64,000 bases of DNA from Pseudomonadales bacterium (GCA_022822865.1 JAJDYJ010000047.1:62001-126000), one strand, 5' to 3'; numbered from the stretch's first letter, positions 9,700 to 20,636 are shown. Notes: a model not told the origin generated them from the letters alone. A program made the numbers and translations.

Positions 9700-10313
9700 G
9701 ACAGCATCCCTTCGATCTGTTTCATGGCCGCGACCGTACAAAGCACTTTTTCGAAGCCGATTAGGCTGACCGGATCGATGGCCTCGGCGTCGAGCACGTC
9801 GACCTTGTGCAGATTGCGCGCGGCGAGATAGAGATTCCGTTCGACCTGCTCGGCAACGATGAGCACGTTTTCGAGTTCGAATTCCTTGAGCCTGGCCACG
9901 AGATCCTTTGTCTTGTGGGTTTCGAGAACGAAATCGTCCACCACGATCAGGCGTTCCTGCCGGATCAGTTCGGACAGGATGCATTGCATGGCCCGGCGAT
10001 ACATCTTGCGATTGAGTTTCTTGCTGTAATCCCGCGGGCGGGCGGCGAAGGCGCGGCCGCCGCTGCGCCAGATCGGAGACCGGATTGTGCCCGCCCGGGC
10101 GCGGCCGGTGCCTTTCTGCCGCCAGGGCTTGCGGCCGCCGCCGTTCACTTCGGCGCGATTCTTCTGCTTTGCGCTGCCCTGGCGCGCGCCGGCAAGATAG
10201 GTGACGACGGTCTGATGCACCAGCGGCTCATTGAATTCCCTGGCAAAGGCCTCGTCGGGAAGGGATATCTTTTTCCGGGTCTTCTTGCCCGGCACCGTCA
10301 AGGCCAGTTCCAT
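9696..10313 (-). CDS. rplD: 50S ribosomal protein L4
   Basis: L4, 205 residues, starting [20 protein letters not shown]. The extended tunnel loop contains [20 protein letters not shown] and [20 protein letters not shown]. In E. coli L4 also controls the S10 operon at both transcription and translation through the rpsJ leader. Here a terminator shape lies between rpsJ and rplC, a candidate place for such control. The gene starts 2 bases after rplC. Confidence 0.97.
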   Translation of the reverse strand: MELALTVPGKKTRKKISLPDEAFAREFNEPLVHQTVVTYLAGARQGSAKQKNRAEVNGGGRKPWRQKGTGRARAGTIRSPIWRSGGRAFAARPRDYSKKLNRKMYRRAMQCILSELIRQERLIVVDDFVLETHKTKDLVARLKEFELENVLIVAEQVERNLYLAARNLHKVDVLDAEAIDPVSLIGFEKVLCTVAAMKQIEGMLS

Positions 10314-10315
10314 GA

Positions 10316-10966
10316 TCAGCTCGCTTGCGTCGATTTGACCGCGGGCCGCACGATGACCCGGGAACCTGTCGCGCCGGGCAGGGCGCCCTTGATGAGCAGG
10401 AGACAGTTTTCGAGGTCCACCCGCACCACTTCGAGGCTTTGCACGGTCTTGCGCACATTGCCCATCTGACCGGCCATCTTCTTGCCCTTGAAGACCTTGC
10501 CCGGGGTCTGGCATTGACCGATCGAGCCGGGGGCGCGATGGGACAGGGAGTTGCCGTGGGTCGCGTCCTGCATGCTGAAGTTGTGCCGCTTGACCGTTCC
10601 CTGGAAGCCCTTGCCCTTGGAGACGCCGGTCACGTCGACTTTCTGTCCGGGCTCGAACAGGTCGACCTTGATTTCGCTGCCGGCGCCGATGTCGCCGAGG
10701 TCTACTCCTTCGGTGCGGAACTCCCACAGACCTTCGCCGGCCTCGACGCCGGCCTTGCGGTAATGCCCCGCCTGGCTTTTGTTGACGCGCGAGGGCTTGC
10801 GCCCGCCCATGGTGACCTGGACCGCGCTATAGCCGTCCGTTTCGGGTGTCTTGATCTGGGTCACCCGATTCGGCTGCACTTCAACCACGGTCACGGGCAC
10901 GGAGACACCGTCATCCGTGAAGACGCGGGTCATCCCGCTCTTGCGACCGACAAGTCCTAACGACAT
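10316..10966 (-). CDS. rplC: 50S ribosomal protein L3
   Basis: L3, 216 residues from [20 protein letters not shown]. An in-frame TTG two codons upstream is rejected because the AGAGGTG ribosome-binding sequence is 8 bases from the ATG at 10966 but almost touches the TTG. The family signature is visible in [20 protein letters not shown], including the glutamine methylated by PrmB in E. coli. L3 initiates 50S assembly and approaches the peptidyl transferase centre. It is separated from rpsJ by 160 bases, unusually long for this cluster. Confidence 0.96.
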   Translation of the reverse strand: MSLGLVGRKSGMTRVFTDDGVSVPVTVVEVQPNRVTQIKTPETDGYSAVQVTMGGRKPSRVNKSQAGHYRKAGVEAGEGLWEFRTEGVDLGDIGAGSEIKVDLFEPGQKVDVTGVSKGKGFQGTVKRHNFSMQDATHGNSLSHRAPGSIGQCQTPGKVFKGKKMAGQMGNVRKTVQSLEVVRVDLENCLLLIKGALPGATGSRVIVRPAVKSTQAS

Positions 10967-11073
10967 TTCCAATACACCTCTTTGTGCACGGGGCTGAAAC
11001 CCTCTCTGGCCGCTGCTGCGTTACACTTGGCGCGATATCAGGGATATCCGTGAAATCAGTGCGCCAATGACTT
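10967..11073 (-). promoter_or_regulatory. rplC leader with potential hairpin
   Basis: This 107-base untranslated stretch between the rpsJ terminator and rplC can fold. In transcript sense TTGGCGC pairs with GCGCCAA about 27 bases later, and two GATATC copies sit in the loop. The rplC ribosome-binding sequence AGAGGTG is at its end. I see no good sigma-70 promoter inside it. It could be a regulatory leader, perhaps for an r-protein; this is inference from position and foldability only. Confidence 0.4.
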
Positions 11074-11108
11074 AAAAAAAGGGCAACGGGGACTGATTAC
11101 CCGTTGCC
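11074..11108 (-). terminator. Intrinsic terminator or attenuator between rpsJ and rplC
   Basis: In transcript sense GGCAACGGG pairs perfectly with CCCGTTGCC (9-bp stem, 9-base loop), followed by one C and seven Ts. The stem begins 18 bases after the rpsJ stop codon. The shape is a textbook Rho-independent terminator, yet it lies inside the S10 operon with all downstream ribosomal genes on the same strand. Confidence 0.8.
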
Positions 11109-11126
11109 TGGTTTTGTTCGGTCCGC

Positions 11127-11600
<474 letters not shown>

Positions 11601-11638
11601 TTATTTGGCTTCGGTCCGTCGCATGGTGGCTTCGATTC

Positions 11639-11756
11639 GTCGCCGCCCGGTCAGGGTGCGAGTGCAACGGACGCCGTAAATACGTCCCTGTAGGCTTCGG
11701 GCTCGGCATCCATGCCTCGCACGCCCGCTGCACACGCACCCTGACCGGGCGGCGAC
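11639..11756. repeat. 118-base element with a 22-bp perfect inverted repeat
   Basis: The left arm 11639-11660 and right arm 11735-11756 are exact reverse complements (22 bp); with one mismatch they extend 6 bp further inward. The inner part contains TAAATACGTCCCTGTAGGC. The element fills much of the 376-base gap between rhlB and rpsJ, upstream of the S10 promoter. No T-run follows either arm, so it is not a standard terminator. It resembles the dispersed palindromic intergenic units of many gammaproteobacterial genomes (from general familiarity, not a search). The rest of the gap (11579-11638 and 11757-11814) shows nothing I recognise. Confidence 0.85.
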
Positions 11757-11814
11757 TTACGCTGTGCGGAATCCATTGATCTTGGCTTCGATGGCGAAGT
11801 GCTGCTCCAAGTTG

Positions 11815-13062
<1,248 letters not shown>

Positions 13063-13107
13063 GGGGCGTTATTGTATAGCGGTGCGCGGGCGATTGCGCT
13101 CGTGAGC

Positions 13108-13851
13108 CTAAACCGAGCAGGCTTCGCAGCCCGGGTCCCTGGGGAGTTTGAGTTCGCGCCATTGCATGGTGGCCGCGTCGAGGAGCAGGAGGCGGCCTAC
13201 CAGGGATCGGCCGATGCCGGCGATCGTCTTGATTGCTTCCATTGCCTGGACGGAGCCGATGATGCCGACCAGGGGCGCCATGACGCCGTTGCGGGCGCAA
13301 CTCGTGTCGAGTTCGCCGACCTGGGGATAGAGGCATTGATAGCAGGGGCTTTCAGGATCGTTCGGGTCGAAGGCGGCGATCTGGCCCTGCATGCGGATGG
13401 CGGCGGCGGAAATCAGCGGCTTGCGGTTGGCGAGGCAGGCCTCGTTGATGGCGAAGCGCGATTCGAAGTTGTCGCAGGCGTCGAGCACGAGGTCCGCGCC
13501 GGCCACGGCTTCGTCGAGCCGGGTTCCTTGCAGGCGCTCGTTTATCGCGGTCACTTCCACATCCGGATTCAGGCTCAGCAGTCGTCCGCGGGCGGATTCG
13601 ACCTTGGCCTGGCCGAGGGATTGTTCGGCGTGGGCGATCTGGCGTTGCAGATTGGTCAATTCGACGACGTCGTCGTCGGCGATAATGAGACGCCCCACGC
13701 CGGCGGCGGCCAGGTACATGGCGGCGGGACAGCCGAGGCCGCCCATGCCGACGATCAGCACGCTGGCGTCCACGAGTTTCCTCTGCCCGGCGATATCCAT
13801 CTCCGGCAACATGATCTGGCGGCTGAAGCGTAGTAACTGCTGTTCGTTCAT
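13108..13851 (-). CDS. moeB: MoeB/ThiF-family sulfur-carrier adenylyltransferase
   Basis: A 247-residue E1-like enzyme. It has the ATP-binding GMGGLGCPAAMYLAAAGVG, DDDVVELTNLQRQ and the C-terminal ACDNFESRF block. Zinc ligands are two CxxC pairs: CYQC in the middle and CEAC at the extreme C terminus. It adenylates the C-terminal Gly of a sulfur carrier (MoaD in molybdopterin synthesis, ThiS in thiamine synthesis). The placement after prmC matches the hemA-prfA-prmC-moeB order of many gammaproteobacteria, which favours MoeB; neither moaD nor thiS is in view, so carrier specificity is inferred. Confidence 0.85.
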   Translation of the reverse strand: MNEQQLLRFSRQIMLPEMDIAGQRKLVDASVLIVGMGGLGCPAAMYLAAAGVGRLIIADDDVVELTNLQRQIAHAEQSLGQAKVESARGRLLSLNPDVEVTAINERLQGTRLDEAVAGADLVLDACDNFESRFAINEACLANRKPLISAAAIRMQGQIAAFDPNDPESPCYQCLYPQVGELDTSCARNGVMAPLVGIIGSVQAMEAIKTIAGIGRSLVGRLLLLDAATMQWRELKLPRDPGCEACSV

Positions 13852-13876
13852 GAGTGATTGGGGATTATAGATGCGT

Positions 13877-14716
13877 TCAGGGGCGGCGTGTGCGCACGAG
13901 GCGGTCGTGGCCGGCGTGGTCTCCGAAACCTGCGATTTCGCGGTAGCCGGCGGCAGCGAGTATTTCGGTCACCTGGCTGCGCTGGTCGAAGCCGTGTTCG
14001 AGCAGCAGCCGGCCGCCGGGTTTCAGGCAGCGCCTTGCCCGGGCCGCGATTTCGCGAATTGCCGCCAGGCCGTCGTTGCCTGCATACAGGGCGATTGGCG
14101 GCTCCCAGGCGCAATCGGGATGCAGGTCGAGGTCACCAGGGGCTACATAAGGGGGGTTGGCGATGATCATGTCGAAACCGTCGGGCGTCAATCCTTCGCA
14201 CCAGGAACCGCGCCGGAAGCGCAAATTGCCGCCGGCGAGCGTGGCGGCATTGCGGCGCGCCACGGCAAGAGCCTCCTCGCTGATATCGATTCCCAGTACC
14301 GACCAGGCCGCATCATGGCGAGCCAGGGCGATGGCGATGGCTCCACTGCCGGCGCCCAGATCGGCAATTTGCAACGGACTGCCCCGGAATTCGGCCAATG
14401 TCTCCAACGCCAGTTCCACCAGTTGCTCGGTTTCAGGCCGGGGGATCAGCACTGACGGATTCACTTCCAGCTCGAAATCCATGAATCCCGCGCGGCCCAG
14501 CAAATAGGCCACGGGTTCGCGTTGTGTACGTCGGTCGAGCAAATGGCGGAACCTGCGCCGTTCTTCCGCGCCCAGAACCCGCTCCGGCCGCGCGTGCAGG
14601 GCGCCGCGTCCAAGTCCCAGTACATGGCCAAGCAGCAGTTCCGTATCGAGCCCGGGGCTGGCGCTGACCTCATTCAGTTCCCGGGCCAGATTCAGGGCTT
14701 CCTCCACGGTGGTCAT
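13877..14716 (-). CDS. prmC: Peptide chain release factor N5-glutamine methyltransferase
   Basis: PrmC (HemK), 279 residues, methylates the Gln of the GGQ motif in RF1 and RF2. The SAM-binding motif [14 protein letters not shown] and the catalytic NPPY ([11 protein letters not shown]) are present. An N-terminal helical domain contains the conserved [20 protein letters not shown]. The start at 14716 overlaps the prfA stop by 4 bases (ATGA), coupling the enzyme to one of its substrates. Confidence 0.97.
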   Translation of the reverse strand: MTTVEEALNLARELNEVSASPGLDTELLLGHVLGLGRGALHARPERVLGAEERRRFRHLLDRRTQREPVAYLLGRAGFMDFELEVNPSVLIPRPETEQLVELALETLAEFRGSPLQIADLGAGSGAIAIALARHDAAWSVLGIDISEEALAVARRNAATLAGGNLRFRRGSWCEGLTPDGFDMIIANPPYVAPGDLDLHPDCAWEPPIALYAGNDGLAAIREIAARARRCLKPGGRLLLEHGFDQRSQVTEILAAAGYREIAGFGDHAGHDRLVRTRRP

Positions 14717-15807
14717 CCGGCAACTTCGGCGGCGAGCCCGGCCAGCAGATCGGTTTGATATTCGTTCAACAGGGGCTGGATGACCGATTCCAGGCCGCCG
14801 TTCATGACCTCGGGCAAATTGTACAGGGTCAACTTGATGCGATGATCGGTCACGCGGCCCTGGGGGAAGTTGTAAGTGCGTATTTTTTCGGAGCGGTCGC
14901 CGCTGCCGACGAGCCGGCGGCGCGTGTCGGATTCTTCCTGCTGGCGATCTTCCCTGGCCGCCTCGAGCAGCCGGGCCTGCAATAGCGACATTGCCCGCGC
15001 CTTGTTCTTGTGCTGGGAACGCTCGTCCTGGCATTCCACGACGATTCCGGTCGGCAGATGGGTGAGGCGGATGGCGGAATCGGTCTTGTTGACGTGTTGT
15101 CCGCCGGCGCCGCTGGCGCGGAATGTGTCGATGCGCAGATCGTTCCGGTTCACTTCTATCTCGTCGATTTCTTCCGCTTCGGCCAGGACGGCCACGGTGC
15201 AGGCCGAAGTGTGGATGCGGCCCTGGGCTTCGGTTTCCGGCACGCGCTGCACGCGATGCGCGCCCGATTCGAACTTGAGCTTTTCGTATACGTTGCGGCC
15301 TGCGATGCGCAAGATGACTTCCTTGTACCCGCCGTGCTCACCGGGCCGCTCGCTGATCAGGGCCGCGCCCCATTGCTGCAATTCGGCATAGCGCTGGTAC
15401 ATGCGGCACAGATCGCCGGCGAACAGCGCCGCTTCGTCGCCGCCCGTGCCGGCGCGAATTTCCAGAAAGACGTTGCAGGCGTCTCTTTCGTCGCGCGGCA
15501 GCAAGAGAATTTGCAGATCCTGCTCAAGCCGGTCCAGCGCCCCGGACGACGCGGCTATTTCCTCCTCCGCCATGGCGCGGATATCGGGGTCGGCATCGCG
15601 CCGCATTTCCTCCGCCTCGCGCAAATCGCCGTCCACGGCCAGAAAGCGGCCGTAGGTCCGCACCACGCCTTCGAGTTCGGCGTATTCCTTCGACAATTCG
15701 CGGAACTGAGCCTGGTCGGCGATGACATCGGCATCGCTGAGCAGGCCTTCGAGTTCCTCGAAGCGTTCCCGCAAGCCGTCGAGTTTTTGGCGAATCGAAT
15801 CCTTCAT
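14713..15807 (-). CDS. prfA: Peptide chain release factor 1
   Basis: RF1, 364 residues, recognises UAA and UAG. The GGQ motif is in [20 protein letters not shown], and the codon-recognition tripeptide in [20 protein letters not shown] reads P-E-T rather than the P-A-T of E. coli, a variant common in other gammaproteobacteria. A long coiled-coil N-terminal domain precedes it. The gene overlaps both hemA and prmC by 4 bases. Confidence 0.98.
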   Translation of the reverse strand: MKDSIRQKLDGLRERFEELEGLLSDADVIADQAQFRELSKEYAELEGVVRTYGRFLAVDGDLREAEEMRRDADPDIRAMAEEEIAASSGALDRLEQDLQILLLPRDERDACNVFLEIRAGTGGDEAALFAGDLCRMYQRYAELQQWGAALISERPGEHGGYKEVILRIAGRNVYEKLKFESGAHRVQRVPETEAQGRIHTSACTVAVLAEAEEIDEIEVNRNDLRIDTFRASGAGGQHVNKTDSAIRLTHLPTGIVVECQDERSQHKNKARAMSLLQARLLEAAREDRQQEESDTRRRLVGSGDRSEKIRTYNFPQGRVTDHRIKLTLYNLPEVMNGGLESVIQPLLNEYQTDLLAGLAAEVAG

Positions 15808-17159
15808 GGCTTCTTGGCCCGCGGTTCCGGCTGCGACCCCGGGTCGAGGCCCGGTTCCCGCGGTGCGTCCTCGTCGAGTTCGAACAGTTCCTGCGTTACG
15901 CGCAGCAATTCGTCCCGGCCTTCGGCGCTGGCCTGTTTCATGCGCACGCTGGGGGCATGGATCAGCTTGTTGGTGATGGCCCGGGCAAGAGCCTCGAGCA
16001 CGGTTTCGGCATCGCCGCCCTTTTCGAGCTCGCGCCTGGCCTGGTTCAGTTCGGCTTCGCGGATAGCGTCCGCCTTGCCGCGCAGGCGGCGCAGGGTAGC
16101 GACAGCGTTGCGCGAACGCAAATGGCCGAGGAACTTTTCCATGCCCAGGTCTATAAGGCTTCCCGCCTGCACGGCGGCCTCCCGGCGGCTGTTGACGCCG
16201 TCCTCGATGACGCTGCCGATGTCGTCGATGCCGTACAGGTAGGCATCGGGAATCTCGCTCACTTCCACTTCGATGTCGCGTGGAACGGCGAGGTCGACGA
16301 GCAGCATCGGGCGATGCTTGCGCCGGCGAATCGCCCGTTCCACCACGCCCTTGCCGATCAAGGGCAATTGGCTGCTCGTGGACGAAATCACGATGTCGGC
16401 GTCGAACAGCAGTTCGGGCAGTTCCGACAGCAGGGCGCCTTCGCCGGAAATCCGGCCGGCGAGTTGCAGGGCATTGTCGAGGGTGCGATTGGCGACGACG
16501 ATGCCGCGGACCCCTTTCTCGGTCAGATGCCGCGCCGCGAGTTCTATCGTGCGGCCGGCGCCGACGAGCAGCACCTGCAAGCGCGACAGATCGGAAAAGA
16601 TGCGCCCCGCCAGGGTTACCGCGGCGTAGGCCACGGAAACCGGACTGGCGCCGATCGCGGTTTCGGTGCGTACTTCCTTGGCGACGGAAAAGGCCGTTTC
16701 GAAAGCCCTTGCCAGATTTCCCCCGGTCAGTTTCAGATCCCGGGACAGCGCGTAAGCCGACTTGATCTGGCCGAGAATCTGCGGCTCGCCCAGCACCATC
16801 GAGTCGAGTCCGGCGGCGACCCGCATCAAGTGCCGCACGGCTTCGCCGCCTTCATGGAAATAACTGCACGAGGCCAGTTCATCGGCGTTCATGTCGTGAA
16901 ATCCCGCCAGCCATTCGAGCGTGAGCCGATGCCGCCCGGCGCCTTCGTCCGTTTCGGGCCCGGGCCCGGAACCTGGCCCGGAAAAGCCCAGATACACCTC
17001 GGTCCGATTGCAGGTCGAGACGATGACGGCCTCGTTCACGTCGGGCAGTCCGATCGCTTGCCGCAGGGCATCGGTGACAATGGCCGGGGGAAAGGCTACC
17101 CGTTCACGCAGGGCTATGTTCGCGGTGCTGTGATTTATGCCTGTTACTGCCAGGTCCAT
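15804..17159 (-). CDS. hemA: Glutamyl-tRNA reductase
   Basis: GluTR, 451 residues, reduces glutamyl-tRNA to glutamate-1-semialdehyde with NADPH, the first committed step of C5-pathway tetrapyrrole synthesis. The catalytic cysteine is in [10 protein letters not shown], the conserved [17 protein letters not shown] follows, and the NADPH domain has [18 protein letters not shown] Gly/Pro-rich insert ([16 protein letters not shown]) interrupts the N-terminal domain, and the C terminus has a Pro-rich extension. It heads the hemA-prfA-prmC-moeB run and diverges from the TPR lipoprotein gene. Confidence 0.97.
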   Translation of the reverse strand: MDLAVTGINHSTANIALRERVAFPPAIVTDALRQAIGLPDVNEAVIVSTCNRTEVYLGFSGPGSGPGPETDEGAGRHRLTLEWLAGFHDMNADELASCSYFHEGGEAVRHLMRVAAGLDSMVLGEPQILGQIKSAYALSRDLKLTGGNLARAFETAFSVAKEVRTETAIGASPVSVAYAAVTLAGRIFSDLSRLQVLLVGAGRTIELAARHLTEKGVRGIVVANRTLDNALQLAGRISGEGALLSELPELLFDADIVISSTSSQLPLIGKGVVERAIRRRKHRPMLLVDLAVPRDIEVEVSEIPDAYLYGIDDIGSVIEDGVNSRREAAVQAGSLIDLGMEKFLGHLRSRNAVATLRRLRGKADAIREAELNQARRELEKGGDAETVLEALARAITNKLIHAPSVRMKQASAEGRDELLRVTQELFELDEDAPREPGLDPGSQPEPRAKKP

Positions 17160-17199
17160 AAAGCTCTGCTGCGTCTCCGGGAATGAGCCTGAAAGGCCA

Positions 17200-17208
17200 A
17201 ATATACCA
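17200..17208 (-). promoter_or_regulatory. Extended -10 promoter for hemA
   Basis: On the minus strand TGGTATATT gives an extended -10 element (TG-N-TATATT, five of six matches to TATAAT) about 40 bases upstream of the hemA ATG. No convincing -35 box is seen. Placement is right for the hemA operon. Confidence 0.5.
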
Positions 17209-17260
17209 GAGTAGCCCCATCGCCCCGCAGGTTCCGCTCGAAGCTACCGGGTTCAGACAT

Positions 17261-17269
17261 TGTTATACT
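17261..17269 (+). promoter_or_regulatory. Extended -10 promoter for the TPR lipoprotein-lolB-ispE run
   Basis: TGTTATACT is an extended -10 element (TG-N-TATACT, five of six). Transcription would start near 17276, about 17 bases before the ATG at 17293. No good -35 is present, as is common for extended -10 promoters. Confidence 0.5.
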
Positions 17270-17292
17270 GCTCTTTTTGTCCGGGATCTCTG

Positions 17293-19044
17293 ATGAGAGT
17301 TTCGATGCTGCGCGCGAGTCTGCCTGCCGGCATGATTTTGCTGCTGGCGGCTTGCGCCTCGGAAACCGGGACTCGCGTAGCGGAAACGCCCGCCGCGGAG
17401 CCTCCGGCGCAAGCGTCGGCAGAGCTCGCCGCGCCGACGCCCATCGAATACGGGAATTTCACCTCCGAACAGCTTTTCCAGGCGATTACGGGCGAATTGA
17501 GCGCGCAGCGCGGCGATCTCGAACAAGCCGCCGAAATCTATTTCGACCTGGCGACCGAAACCCGCGACGTCGGCGTCATCGAACGCGCCGTACAGTTCTC
17601 TTCGGCGATCGGCGATGGCCGGAGCCTGCTGGAACTCGGTCTGCTCTGGGCCCAGGCCGCGCCGGATGTTCCGGAACCGCATCTGCTGCTGGCGTTCCAG
17701 TTGCTTGAAGCGGGCCGGCCGGGCCAGGCGCTGTCGCATATGGAGCAGGTGCTCGAGGCCGGAGGCAGTTTCGAATTCAGTATCCTGGCCTCGGCCACCG
17801 GCGGTATCGGGGGGGCGCAGCGCAGTGAACTGATCGCCGGACTGCTTTCGCTCAAGGAACGCTATCCGGATAATCGCTCGATCCGCATCGCGCTCGTGCA
17901 ATTGCTCGCCCAGAACCAGGAATTCGACGCGGCGCTGGCGGAATTCGGGCAAATGAGCGAGCGGGCGGAGTTGACGCCCGATCTGGTGCGCCTGCATGCC
18001 CAACTCCATACCAGCGTAGGGCAGGCCGACGGCGCACTCGAAGCCTTGCGCGAGGGACTCGAACGGTTTCCGGAAGAGCGCGAGCTGCGCCTGACCTATG
18101 CCCGGCTGCTGCTGCAACAAAGGGAACTTGCAGCGGCGCGGGAGCAATTCGGCATCCTGCTCGCCCAGGCGCCGGACGACTGGGAAATCCTCTTGTCCAC
18201 GGGTCTGCTCGACCTGGAGATGGAAAATTACGAATCCGCCATCGGAATTTTCGAACATACCCTGGCGGCGAGGCTGAACGAGGACGACAGCCACTTCTAC
18301 CTTGGATACGCCAACCAGCAACTCGGCGATGTGCTGGCCGCCATCGAGCACTTCCGGCAGGTGCGCCAGGGCGTCGAGAACTTCCTGCCGGCCCAGCAAC
18401 AGGCAACGCGGCTCTCGATTCAACTCGGTCAATTCGAGGAAGCGCACGACTGGCTGGCGCAACTCTCCCGCGGCAGCAGCAGGCTGGAAGTCCAGTTCAT
18501 TTCCATGGAATCGGCGATTCTGCTGCAGGAAGGCTATCCCGGGCGGGCCGGGGAATTGCTCGACGTTTCCCTGAACCGCTATCCGAACCATGCCGACCTG
18601 CTGTTCTCCAGGGTCTTCGTCCACGATACGGTCGGCGATATGGCCGGCTCGGAAGCGGACCTGCAACAGATCATCCGCATGCAGCCGGAAAACGCCAGGG
18701 CGTTGAACCATCTCGGCTACATGCTCGCGGACCGTACCGAACGCTACGCGGAAGCGCTCGACCTGATCGAGCGGGCGATCGCGCTCGAACCCGAGGATCC
18801 GGCCATCATCGACAGCCTGGGTTGGGCCCAATACAAGCTGGGAATCCTCGACGAAGCGCTGGAAAACCTGCGCCGCGCCTATGCGGCTTTCCCCGATCAC
18901 GAAGTCGCCGCCCATCTCGGCGAAGTGCTCTGGGTGCTCGAGCGGCGCGATGAAGCCGAGCGAATCTGGCAGGAAGCGCTGGTGGGAAATCCCGAAAGCG
19001 AATACGTCCTGCCCACCATGGAGCGGCTCAAGAGCCGTCCGTGA
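17293..19044 (+). CDS. Outer-membrane-type lipoprotein with TPR repeats
   Basis: A 583-residue lipoprotein from the ATG at 17293. The signal peptide ends in a lipobox LLAAC with the lipidated Cys at about residue 21. The remainder is a solenoid of tetratricopeptide-like helical pairs; clear repeats near the C terminus include NHLGYMLADRTERYAEALDL and IIDSLGWAQYKLGILDEAL. The gene directly upstream of lolB in many gammaproteobacteria is exactly such a TPR lipoprotein of unsettled function. Residues after Cys are Ala-Ser, with no Asp retention signal, so Lol-dependent outer-membrane placement is likely. It ends 7 bases before lolB. An in-frame codon further upstream is dismissed because it overlaps the -10 element. 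Confidence 0.85.
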   Translation: MRVSMLRASLPAGMILLLAACASETGTRVAETPAAEPPAQASAELAAPTPIEYGNFTSEQLFQAITGELSAQRGDLEQAAEIYFDLATETRDVGVIERAVQFSSAIGDGRSLLELGLLWAQAAPDVPEPHLLLAFQLLEAGRPGQALSHMEQVLEAGGSFEFSILASATGGIGGAQRSELIAGLLSLKERYPDNRSIRIALVQLLAQNQEFDAALAEFGQMSERAELTPDLVRLHAQLHTSVGQADGALEALREGLERFPEERELRLTYARLLLQQRELAAAREQFGILLAQAPDDWEILLSTGLLDLEMENYESAIGIFEHTLAARLNEDDSHFYLGYANQQLGDVLAAIEHFRQVRQGVENFLPAQQQATRLSIQLGQFEEAHDWLAQLSRGSSRLEVQFISMESAILLQEGYPGRAGELLDVSLNRYPNHADLLFSRVFVHDTVGDMAGSEADLQQIIRMQPENARALNHLGYMLADRTERYAEALDLIERAIALEPEDPAIIDSLGWAQYKLGILDEALENLRRAYAAFPDHEVAAHLGEVLWVLERRDEAERIWQEALVGNPESEYVLPTMERLKSRP

Positions 19045-19051
19045 TTCCTGC

Positions 19052-19666
19052 ATGCACTCGCCGATTTTCGCCCGTTGGCTCCATCCGGCCGGCGCGGCAG
19101 CGCTCCTTGCCCTGCTTGCAGCCTGCGCAAGCGCCCCACCGATAGCGGAAACCGGCGACTGGTTGCGCCAGCGCGAAAGTCTGGAAGCGCTCGACGCGTG
19201 GCAATTTCGCGGACGCGTCAACGTGCGTTACGAAAACGAGTCCCATACGCCGCGCATCCTGTGGCGGCAGCAACATCGCAATTACAGCATTCGCCTGTGG
19301 GGTTCGTTCAATGCCGGCAACACCCGCATCACCGGCGACCCTGAAGGAGTAATTCTGGAATCGGACGGTGAAGTCTTGTCGGCCGAAACGCCGGAAGACC
19401 TGATTCTGCGGCAACTCGGCTATGAACTGCCGGTATCGCATCTCGAATACTGGATCAGGGGCCTGCCGGCGCCGGGCGGCGAAGCGGAATTGCTGTTCAA
19501 CGAGCGCGACCAGTTGACCGGGATTCGGCAGGAAGGCTGGTCGGTCAGTTATCCCGACCCGCGGCAATACGGCGAAATCAGCCTGCCCGGAGAGATGGAA
19601 GTGCTGCGTTCCGCCGACGACGTCAGACTGCGATTCGTGGGACTGCGCTGGACCATCGGCGAATAG
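19052..19666 (+). CDS. lolB: Outer-membrane lipoprotein receptor LolB
   Basis: LolB, 204 residues from the ATG at 19052. Signal peptide with lipobox LLAAC, Cys at residue 25. LolB accepts lipoproteins from the periplasmic carrier LolA and inserts them into the outer membrane. WQFRGRVNVRYENESHTPRI and the exposed hydrophobic loop region RLWGSFNAGNTRI agree with the family, and the position between hemA and ispE is diagnostic. The ispE ATG comes 2 bases after its stop. Confidence 0.93.
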   Translation: MHSPIFARWLHPAGAAALLALLAACASAPPIAETGDWLRQRESLEALDAWQFRGRVNVRYENESHTPRILWRQQHRNYSIRLWGSFNAGNTRITGDPEGVILESDGEVLSAETPEDLILRQLGYELPVSHLEYWIRGLPAPGGEAELLFNERDQLTGIRQEGWSVSYPDPRQYGEISLPGEMEVLRSADDVRLRFVGLRWTIGE

Positions 19667-19668
19667 GC

Positions 19669-20547
19669 ATGACCTCGCTCAGCCTGCTCGCGCCCGCCAA
19701 GCTAAACCTGTTCCTGCACGTGACCGGCCGCCGCGCCGACGGCTATCACGAATTGCAGACGCTGTTCCAGTTGCTCGATTACGGGGATCGGCTGCGCTTC
19801 GAGCCCCAGGAGGGCGGCGTCGTTTCCCTGCACGTCGGGGACACCCACGCCAAAACATGGGACACCCATCGCAGCGCCATCCCGCCGTTGGAAAGCAATT
19901 TAATCCTGCGGGCCGCGTTCGAACTCGCCCGCCTGACAGGTTGCAAGGAAGGCGCCGCAATCACCTTGGAAAAGCGGCTGCCCATCGGCGGCGGCCTCGG
20001 CGGCGGCAGCAGCAACGCCGCCGTCACCTTGCTGGCCCTTAACGAACTCTGGCAACTGGAACTGTCCACCGACGAACTCTGCCGAATCGGCCTGAAACTC
20101 GGCGCCGACGTGCCCGTATTCATCCGCGGCCGCAGCGCCTGGGGCGAAGGCGTCGGCGAAATCCTGGAGCCGGTGAAACTCCCCGAACAACGGTATCTGG
20201 TCGTGACCCCCCCCTGCCAAGTCTCCACTGCAACAATTTTCAAAGACGAACATTTGACACGAAACTCCGCAAAGATCAGAATTGCCGACTTTCTCGCGGG
20301 CCGCTGCCGCAACGACTGCGAACCCGTCACCCGTCGCTTGTATCCGGCGGTGGACGAAGCCCTGTCATGGCTCGGCCAATTCGGCAGGGTGCGCATGTCC
20401 GGCACCGGCGCCAGCGTCTTCATAACGCTGGCCGACGGAGCCACCGGCGAACAGATCTTGACCGGCTTGCCAGCCGGCTGGACCGGATTCACCGCAAAAG
20501 GCATCGAACGCATGCAGCACGTCCGCGAGAATTGGCAGCAAGACTAA
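19669..20547 (+). CDS. ispE: 4-diphosphocytidyl-2-C-methyl-D-erythritol kinase
   Basis: IspE, 292 residues, phosphorylates CDP-methylerythritol in the MEP isoprenoid pathway. The GHMP-kinase N terminus APAKLNLFLHVTGRRADGYH, the ATP loop LPIGGGLGGGSSNAA and the C-terminal SGTGASVF are intact. Compared with the E. coli protein there are about 11 extra residues near positions 56-68, just before ESNLILRAA. They are encoded by a GGGACACCC-type double repeat (see the repeat entry), suggesting that a small repeat entered the coding sequence in frame. Confidence 0.96.
   Translation: MTSLSLLAPAKLNLFLHVTGRRADGYHELQTLFQLLDYGDRLRFEPQEGGVVSLHVGDTHAKTWDTHRSAIPPLESNLILRAAFELARLTGCKEGAAITLEKRLPIGGGLGGGSSNAAVTLLALNELWQLELSTDELCRIGLKLGADVPVFIRGRSAWGEGVGEILEPVKLPEQRYLVVTPPCQVSTATIFKDEHLTRNSAKIRIADFLAGRCRNDCEPVTRRLYPAVDEALSWLGQFGRVRMSGTGASVFITLADGATGEQILTGLPAGWTGFTAKGIERMQHVRENWQQD
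19837..19870. repeat. Paired GGGACACCCA repeat inside ispE
   Basis: GGGACACCCA occurs at 19838-19847 and 19859-19868, 21 bases apart. The core (TGGG-ACA-CCCA) is a short palindrome and recurs intergenically at 30323-30333 and 55160-55174. It codes in frame for a segment that has no counterpart in E. coli IspE. Confidence 0.6.
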
Positions 20548-20636
20548 TTTTGGCGTTTTCCGCACGATGTAAGTCGCCGCCGGATCGAAGCCGCGATACG
20601 CATATTGCGCTGCGGAAACTGGTAAAATTCGCATGT

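Noticed and set aside
17263-19221. 652-codon open frame on the minus strand opposite the TPR lipoprotein and lolB
   Set aside because: The plus-strand genes have signal peptides, repeats and conserved order; the opposite frame has none of these.
20605-20628. Promoter for tRNA-Gln (TTGCGC with TAAAAT)
   Set aside because: The TAAAAT box looks good but spacing to the best -35 is only 12 bases, and the start would fall almost on the tRNA 5' end; left out.
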